From the NCBI GenBank assembly GCA_938005265.1, contig CALLOA010000023.1:1-49235 (forward strand): a stretch of DNA of 49,235 nt, read 5' to 3'. The notes below the pieces were generated by a model that was given only the letters and a program-made list of their open reading frames with translations, was not told where the DNA came from and ran no database searches. The translations under genes and the position numbers were made by a program. The stretch is from an uncultured Granulosicoccaceae bacterium. Lineage in GTDB: Bacteria > Pseudomonadota > Gammaproteobacteria > Granulosicoccales > Granulosicoccaceae. Shown piece after piece: positions 44,008-49,235 of this stretch (positions within the stretch are counted from its first letter, which is position 1; the number at the start of each line of letters is the position of its first letter).

Positions 44008-44580
44008 ATGAAAGCAGTAACCGACAGTGATTTACTGACCATAGGATATCGCTATGCGTATGCATTGGCAGCAAACCGTCAGGATGCAGAAGATCTGTTA
44101 CACGACGCCTGGATTCGTCTGGTGTCACGCTATGGCGACAGCCCGGATAAGCCGTTGCTGTTCCGTACCATCAAGAATCTGTTTATAGATAGAGTCAGGC
44201 ACAACACGATCGTCAGCAACTATGCCAGCAGTCAACTTGAGCCTTTACACAACCAGGATGTGGCTCTGGACTCTCTGGTCAACGCAGATTTGCTGGAACA
44301 TCATCTTGACAAGCTCAAGTCCAATGAAAGGGAGGTGTTGTTCCTGTCGGTTGTTGAAGGTTATACCGCTGACGAAATCAGTGCAATGACGGGCCAGGTT
44401 CGAGGTACGATCTTGAGTCTTTTGTTTCGAACAAAAAAGAAACTACGAAATTCAATGGTAGCTGACGCTCAGGACGGTGCAGATATGACGAGTGAAAACG
44501 GCTCTGTTCGGGCGGACTCCGGGCCTGAGGGCAAAGCACGCAGTAACGTGATCAAAATGAAGAGCCGGAGGGTTAGCTAA
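44008..44580 (+). CDS. ECF-type RNA polymerase sigma factor
   Basis: 190 residues from the Met at 44008; the frame is open 183 nt further upstream but that extension has no sigma features. Region 2 is visible as RYAYALAANRQDAEDLLHDAWIRLV, then LFRTIKNLFIDRVRHN. Region 4 is LKSNEREVLFLSVVEGYTADEISAMTG with the helix-turn-helix. A 40-residue variable C-terminal tail follows. The stop shares a base with the start of the next gene (TAATG), the usual coupling to an anti-sigma factor. It should direct transcription of an envelope-stress regulon, probably including the genes downstream. Confidence 0.9.
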   Translation: MKAVTDSDLLTIGYRYAYALAANRQDAEDLLHDAWIRLVSRYGDSPDKPLLFRTIKNLFIDRVRHNTIVSNYASSQLEPLHNQDVALDSLVNADLLEHHLDKLKSNEREVLFLSVVEGYTADEISAMTGQVRGTILSLLFRTKKKLRNSMVADAQDGADMTSENGSVRADSGPEGKARSNVIKMKSRRVS

Positions 44581-45347
44581 TGGAAGACCCGATGCTTGAT
44601 AGAGAGATCATCAATCACTATTCAAACCAGCGGTTAAGTAACCGCCGGCTTGAAATGTTGCTGGCAGAAACGCAGGCAGTCAGGGAAAAAAACCAAGAGC
44701 TAAATTCGGAACGCGTGTCAGCGCAGTCTGAAAAAGTCACGCTCGTGACCAGGCTATATCAAAAATTGCGTTTTAATTCGCCAAATCCGGGCAGCCCGTA
44801 TCGCCGTGCATTTGCCGCTGTCTGTCTGCTTTTCGGGCTTGCCTGGTTCTCGGCTGGCAATCTTTTTAATGATAATTCCGGATCGAAAACCAATAGTCAT
44901 CTAGCCAGTTTGATGCTCAGAGAAGCAGCCCTTAATCATCAAAGCAAGCTGCAGGTCGAGTATAACGATTCCGATATAGTGGCATTGGCACAGTCTATGG
45001 AACGGTTGGACTTCGAGCTCAAAGTACCCGAAAAGTTTGCGGATTCACATACCCTATTGGGCGGGCGTTATTGCACTCTAGCGGGAAATCTTGCCGTTCA
45101 TTTGCGTTTGCAACCCAATCATGTAAACACATCAGTCACGGGTAATGGTCTGGATCTGGGCGTTGACGAAGCTGACCATGTTGCCGAGCGATCTGTGATT
45201 GACGAGCGTAGTGTCTTTGTGACACTGGCAAACGAAGAACTTGCGGCACTGGGCAATGTAAACCATGTCTTTCCAGACAAGGTCTCAGTCAATTCGTGGC
45301 AGCAGGGTAAGCTTTTTTATCTGATCGCTGAAAGCAGTTCCAGATAG
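44580..45347 (+). CDS. Single-pass membrane protein, probable anti-sigma factor
   Basis: 255 residues. A cytoplasmic N-terminus of about 75 residues with a helical Glu/Gln-rich part is followed by one membrane segment near 76-94 (FAAVCLLFGLAWFSAGNLF) and a periplasmic domain. The stretch LLGGRYCTLAGNLAVHLRL near 159-177 resembles the YC-containing element found in the extracytoplasmic part of several anti-sigma proteins. Position (one-base overlap with the sigma gene) and topology support an anti-sigma role; sequence similarity alone is weak. The lone periplasmic Cys (164) could sense thiol oxidation. Confidence 0.7.
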   Translation: MEDPMLDREIINHYSNQRLSNRRLEMLLAETQAVREKNQELNSERVSAQSEKVTLVTRLYQKLRFNSPNPGSPYRRAFAAVCLLFGLAWFSAGNLFNDNSGSKTNSHLASLMLREAALNHQSKLQVEYNDSDIVALAQSMERLDFELKVPEKFADSHTLLGGRYCTLAGNLAVHLRLQPNHVNTSVTGNGLDLGVDEADHVAERSVIDERSVFVTLANEELAALGNVNHVFPDKVSVNSWQQGKLFYLIAESSSR

Positions 45348-45365
45348 CGTTTTACAGCGAAGCGC

Positions 45366-47960
45366 ATGGCATCGCAATCAAGAACAATGAATATGAAAAT
45401 TAAAAATCTGATTAAATCCCGGGCTTTGAGTCCGTTAGTCATTACTACTGCGATCTTCACCACAGTGGTGGTGGCTCCGTTGCTGCAATTCACTTCAGCA
45501 ACTGCTCATGCGGCTAGCGACGCGGGATCTGGCAGCCACGGCGAAATTATCGAATTACCGATTGATTCAGCACTGCAAAAAGAATTGGATGCATCCTATG
45601 CAGAGGTAAAGCAGGGGAATCCGGACTACACACCTCGTACAGAGCATCTTCATGACAACGGCGAGCCGCACTATACAAACCGTTTGATTCGCGAGGACTC
45701 GCCGTATCTTTTGCAACATGCTCATAACCCCATCGACTGGCATAGTTGGGGTGAGGAAGCACTGAATGCAGCTCGCGAATCTAACCGCCCGATTTTCCTG
45801 TCAATTGGTTATGCCACTTGTCACTGGTGCCATGTGATGGAGCGCGAGGTATTCGAGCAACTGGATGTAGCCGAGTATATGAATGCCAATTTTATCGCTA
45901 TCAAAGTTGATCGTGAACAACATCCGGATGTGGATCAGACCTACATGACCGCTCTGCAAATGATGACTGGCAGAGGTGGCTGGCCGTTGTCTGCATGGCT
46001 AACACCGGATGCAAAACCCTTTTATGCCGGCACGTATTTTCCGAAAGAAACGTTTATTGATTTACAGGACAGGGTTATTGCTGCCTGGACACAACAGGAA
46101 GATGTTCTGCTGAGTGAAGCCGAGAAAGTTTCCAGCGCTCTATATGAAGTAAACAAGTTGTCAGCTGCTGCACGTTCGGTCGAAGAAGAGCAGGTTAATC
46201 AATCCGTGCAACTACTGCTACAGGGCTACGATGATCTTCAAGGTGGTTTCGGTGATGCACCAAAATTTCCGAGGGAAGCCGATTTACTATTACTGCTGGA
46301 AAAGGCTGCAAACGGTGGTGAGAATAGTCAGGAAGCACTAGACGCTGCCTATTTCACTCTGCAACGCATTGCGGCAGGTGGTATTCATGATCAGGTTGGC
46401 GGAGGTTTCCATCGTTATGCTGTGGATGATGGTTGGTTGGTGCCACATTTTGAAAAAATGCTCTACAACCAGGCTTACCTGGCTCGTGCTTATGCTCGCT
46501 CATACAAATTAACTGGTGATTGGGAGCACGCCCGGATCGCCAGCCGCACTCTTGATTATGTATTGCGTGAAATGACGAGTCCCGAAGGCACGTTCTATTC
46601 TGCGACTGATGCTGATTCGGAAGGTGCTGAAGGCAAATTTTTCGTCTGGACCGAAGAGGAAATTAACGAAGTACTGAGTGAGGAAGAAGCGACCTTCGCA
46701 AGACGGGTGTGGCGTACCAGCCCTGAGGGAAACTTTGAAGGTGAGAATATCCTCTACATGGATGGTTCCTATGAACAAGTGGCTATTGAATTGAAAGTAC
46801 CTGTTGAAGAGTTGCTGACACGCCTCGATGCGATAGCCGTGAAATTGCTTGAGCATCGTGCAGGTCGTATACACCCTTTACGTGATGAGAAGGTCATCGT
46901 TGGCTGGAATGCCATGTTGATCACGACTCTTGCTGAGACCCACAAAATCCTTGAGCGTGATGATTATCTGCAGGCCGCAGTCCTCGCAGCTGAAAGCCTG
47001 CTGGCGACACAGCTGAATGAAAATGGCGAACTGTCCCGCATCAATTTCAATGGCCGCCAATCTGTGGTGGCAAACCAATCTGATTACGCATTGTTGGCAG
47101 AAGCGATGATTGAATTGTTTGATGCTACACAGGACAAGAGCTGGCTCGATCGTTCCGAGTCGATGGTTGCCAAGATGAACGAATTGTTTCTGGACAAGGA
47201 ACAGGGCGGGTACTTTATGGGAGCTACCAGTGTCTCAGGTGCCGAGTTGCCCGTAAGGCCCAAGTCGATACATGACAATTCCTCCCCTTCGGGTAACTCA
47301 GTGGCACTAAGGGTTCTCAGCCGCTTGTTCTACCGCACCGGAAATGACGACTATTTAACGCTTGGCGAGGAACTTCTGGCCTCTTTTTCCGGTCAGGTAG
47401 AAAGAAGCCCTACGGCGTTTGGCTATATGTTGTCTGCGGCGCAGGAAATGTTTAACGGAGAAAACGGGGCACTTCGTTACGCCGGGCGTGGGCACGTGCG
47501 GGTTTCGGCTACCTACGAACCTGCAGAAAATACTGATAGCGCCGCTGGATTTGTCAAAGTAGTGCTGGCGGTTGATGAAGGTTGGCACATTAATTCTAAC
47601 GCCCCCATTCAGGAATACCTGATTGGAACGAGGATAACTACTACCGAAGGTACGCAAGTGCAGGGAATTGACTTCCCGGAACCCGTGATGCGGGTTCTTG
47701 GATTCGACAGAAGCGAACTATCCTTGTACGAGGGTGTTGTGGAGTTCATGGTACCTGCTGAACAACTACTTGCTGGCAACGATGTCATAAACGCGGAAGG
47801 CGGAGATAGCGAAGACTTTGCAAGCGCGGCATCCGTTGCGCTGAAAATTGATTTGCAAGCCTGCGATGACACGACTTGTCTGGCGCCAGAAAGTATAAAA
47901 ATCAGTGCGTCGACAGCGAACCCAGGACCATGGAATCCGGCATTGGCCATGACACGATAA
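45366..47960 (+). CDS. Exported YyaL/DUF255 thioredoxin-fold protein fused to a DsbD-N-like domain
   Basis: 864 residues (ATG at 45387 is an alternative start). A signal peptide ends near ATAHA. Residues about 105-260 are the DUF255 thioredoxin-like domain ([36 protein letters not shown] with C152/C155, [15 protein letters not shown]), and about 270-690 the all-helical six-hairpin-glycosidase-like part of the YyaL/SPATA20 family ([43 protein letters not shown]). From about 705 an extra domain follows ([35 protein letters not shown]) that resembles the N-terminal domain of DsbD, including a CxxxxC pair. Ordinary YyaL proteins are cytoplasmic, near 680 residues, without this extension. It would act in the periplasm, likely as a thiol-disulfide reductase. 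Confidence 0.87.
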   Translation: MASQSRTMNMKIKNLIKSRALSPLVITTAIFTTVVVAPLLQFTSATAHAASDAGSGSHGEIIELPIDSALQKELDASYAEVKQGNPDYTPRTEHLHDNGEPHYTNRLIREDSPYLLQHAHNPIDWHSWGEEALNAARESNRPIFLSIGYATCHWCHVMEREVFEQLDVAEYMNANFIAIKVDREQHPDVDQTYMTALQMMTGRGGWPLSAWLTPDAKPFYAGTYFPKETFIDLQDRVIAAWTQQEDVLLSEAEKVSSALYEVNKLSAAARSVEEEQVNQSVQLLLQGYDDLQGGFGDAPKFPREADLLLLLEKAANGGENSQEALDAAYFTLQRIAAGGIHDQVGGGFHRYAVDDGWLVPHFEKMLYNQAYLARAYARSYKLTGDWEHARIASRTLDYVLREMTSPEGTFYSATDADSEGAEGKFFVWTEEEINEVLSEEEATFARRVWRTSPEGNFEGENILYMDGSYEQVAIELKVPVEELLTRLDAIAVKLLEHRAGRIHPLRDEKVIVGWNAMLITTLAETHKILERDDYLQAAVLAAESLLATQLNENGELSRINFNGRQSVVANQSDYALLAEAMIELFDATQDKSWLDRSESMVAKMNELFLDKEQGGYFMGATSVSGAELPVRPKSIHDNSSPSGNSVALRVLSRLFYRTGNDDYLTLGEELLASFSGQVERSPTAFGYMLSAAQEMFNGENGALRYAGRGHVRVSATYEPAENTDSAAGFVKVVLAVDEGWHINSNAPIQEYLIGTRITTTEGTQVQGIDFPEPVMRVLGFDRSELSLYEGVVEFMVPAEQLLAGNDVINAEGGDSEDFASAASVALKIDLQACDDTTCLAPESIKISASTANPGPWNPALAMTR

Positions 47961-48011
47961 CGTGGCTTTGGCACTGACTAATGAAACAAATGAATTGATG
48001 GAGCCCCGGCA

Positions 48012-48617
48012 ATGAAAAAAATTTACAACCGCAGAAGTATCCTGAAAACAGGGGCCGCACTGGCAGCTGGTAGTTCAATGGGCAAACTCGCCTTTGCAGC
48101 TGAAGAAAACGAAACTGCCTCGGAAGAATTACCCAAGTATGGTATCGAAGGTTATGTCGCTCCCGAAATCTCGCTTGACTACTGGATCGATGGAGACGGT
48201 AAGCCGGCTGAATTCTCTATCGAGAAATCCAAGGGCAAGTGGGTATTCCTGAAAATGTTCCAAAACTGGTGTCCCGGATGTCATTCCAGCGGGTTCCCGA
48301 CGCTAAAGGCTATGTGTGATGAATTCTACGGGCATGAAAAAGTTGAAATCGCTGCCATTCAAACGGTGTTTGAAGGCTATTCAACCAATACGCAGGATAA
48401 GGTGCGGGAACTTCAGCTGAGATACGACATACCTGCTGTCATGGGGCACGATCCCGGTGATGAGGAAAGTCATATTCCTTCACTCACCATGATTAATTAC
48501 AGAACGGGTGGTACACCCTGGTTGGTATTGATCAGCCCGGAGGGCAATGTTGTGTTTAATAACTTTCATGTCAACCGAACCAAATTGATCGAATATCTAA
48601 AAGAACAGTTAGCGTGA
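48012..48617 (+). CDS. Tat-exported CPGC redoxin (TlpA/AhpC-TSA-like)
   Basis: 201 residues with GGAG upstream. The N-terminus YNRRSILKTGAALAAG is a twin-arginine-like signal with cleavage near KLAFAA. The thioredoxin-fold domain has the active site NWCPGCHS (C87, C90), preceded by GKWVFLKMFQ, and the cis-Pro region near GTPWLVLISPEG. It should reduce disulfides or peroxides in the periplasm. It follows the YyaL-DsbD fusion gene by 51 nt and precedes a DsbA gene by 43 nt, placing it in one operon. Confidence 0.88.
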   Translation: MKKIYNRRSILKTGAALAAGSSMGKLAFAAEENETASEELPKYGIEGYVAPEISLDYWIDGDGKPAEFSIEKSKGKWVFLKMFQNWCPGCHSSGFPTLKAMCDEFYGHEKVEIAAIQTVFEGYSTNTQDKVRELQLRYDIPAVMGHDPGDEESHIPSLTMINYRTGGTPWLVLISPEGNVVFNNFHVNRTKLIEYLKEQLA

Positions 48618-48660
48618 TCTCGCAATTAACAACTATTTAATATCAAGGAGCCATTTTAAA

Positions 48661-49235
48661 ATGAAAAACCGTTTTACAGAGTCGCCCGCGAAATCAGGCA
48701 AAGCGACCGTATCTACGTCCAGAAGAGATTTTCTGGCTTTGGCTGCAGCAGGAGTTGTTACTGGTGGTGCTGTTGTTGCTAATTCGTCACTGTTCGCAGG
48801 CCAGGGTTATGCTGATATCAAGCCGCCACAGCAGGTCAGTACCGGCGAAGGCAAAGTAGAAGTGCTTGAGTATTTCTGGTTTGGTTGCCCGCATTGTTTT
48901 GCATTTGAGCCAACCATCAACGAGTGGAAAGCCAATAAGCCAGACTACGTAGAGTTCGTTCGCGAAGCACCTCCACTCAATCCGGCATGGCGCCCACATT
49001 CTGAGACCTTTTATGCCGCTGAGCAGCTAGGTGTAACTGACAAGATTTTCGACCAGATGTTTGATGGAATACATAAAGAAAAGCGTAGCTTGCGCAGCCG
49101 CAAGGAAATCGCCAAATTCGTTGGTGAGCTGGGTGTTGATTCCAAGGAATTTATCGCTGCAATGAAATCATTCGCCGTAGAAACACGTATGCGTCAAGCG
49201 ATGCAAAAGGCTAGAGCTTCAGGAATTACCGGTGT
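48661..49235 (+). CDS. dsbA: Tat-exported DsbA-type thiol oxidoreductase (3' end outside the window)
   Basis: The frame starts with ATG at 48661 (AAGGAG about 10 nt upstream) and remains open to the last base, so it is cut by the window end after 191 codons. The signal TSRRDFLALAAAGVVTG is a strong twin-arginine motif, unusual for DsbA. The active site is FGCPHCF (C76, C79), with the Pro-His dipeptide of oxidising DsbA proteins; the helical insertion follows, and the frame stops within SGITG, just before the expected Val-cis-Pro. It should introduce disulfides into exported proteins. Last visible gene of the sigma-linked redox operon. Confidence 0.92.
   Translation, partial: MKNRFTESPAKSGKATVSTSRRDFLALAAAGVVTGGAVVANSSLFAGQGYADIKPPQQVSTGEGKVEVLEYFWFGCPHCFAFEPTINEWKANKPDYVEFVREAPPLNPAWRPHSETFYAAEQLGVTDKIFDQMFDGIHKEKRSLRSRKEIAKFVGELGVDSKEFIAAMKSFAVETRMRQAMQKARASGITG

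Overview
The window looks like chromosomal DNA of a heterotrophic, probably marine, gammaproteobacterium. That reading rests on gene content: a PilY1-type pilus tip protein, RhlE, MscL, TRAP and tripartite-tricarboxylate (TTT) uptake proteins, a homogentisate pathway, a dimethylglycine/sarcosine dehydrogenase-type flavoprotein, Tat-exported proteins and DsbA. Base composition is near 50% G+C by eye. I saw no rRNA, tRNA, CRISPR array, complete insertion sequence or phage module.

Layout. 1-1.4 kb: the 3' end of an enolase-superfamily gene, then a ccdAB toxin-antitoxin pair with a clear promoter and palindromic operator. 1.7-4.7 kb: a minus-strand operon of a small membrane protein, an ICMT/PEMT-like membrane methyltransferase and a cytochrome P450. 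5.2-8.3 kb: a Tat-exported TRAP solute-binding protein converging on an IlvD/Edd dehydratase. 8.5-11.1 kb: hmgA-fahA for homogentisate breakdown. 11.5-20.3 kb: a small Tat protein, rhlE, a ThDP enzyme / D-2-hydroxyacid dehydrogenase / membrane protein operon, and a convergent 855-residue flavoprotein. 20.7-25.2 kb: two lipoproteins, one with thrombospondin-type-3-like calcium repeats and a CBM9-like domain, then a DUF411/cytochrome c cluster whose upstream end is decaying.

25.3-35.6 kb is a dense catabolic island: a PdxA2-like dehydrogenase, a GntR/FCD regulator, a DHDPS-superfamily lyase and an L-rhamnonate-dehydratase-like enolase on the minus strand. Divergent from them run a CoA transferase, a crotonase without the classical glutamates, a TIM-barrel isomerase and a complete TctC-TctB-TctA importer. 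A perfect 21-bp palindrome of GntR type lies in the divergent promoter region. I infer uptake of an acidic sugar or carboxylate, its dehydration and retro-aldol cleavage or CoA-linked processing; the substrate is not readable from sequence.

35.9-43.7 kb: a large PilY1-like protein whose von Willebrand A domain is split by two tandem beta-sandwich-like domains, mscL, an SDR oxidoreductase, a DUF4159 protein coupled to a chromene-carboxylate-isomerase-type protein, and a small outer-membrane-barrel candidate. 44.0 kb to the end: an ECF sigma factor coupled to a membrane anti-sigma candidate, then an exported YyaL/DUF255 protein fused to a DsbD-N-like domain, a Tat-exported CPGC redoxin and a Tat-exported DsbA (cut by the window end). 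All five run in one direction and look like a sigma-controlled envelope thiol-redox operon; this is the strongest candidate here for an undescribed system.
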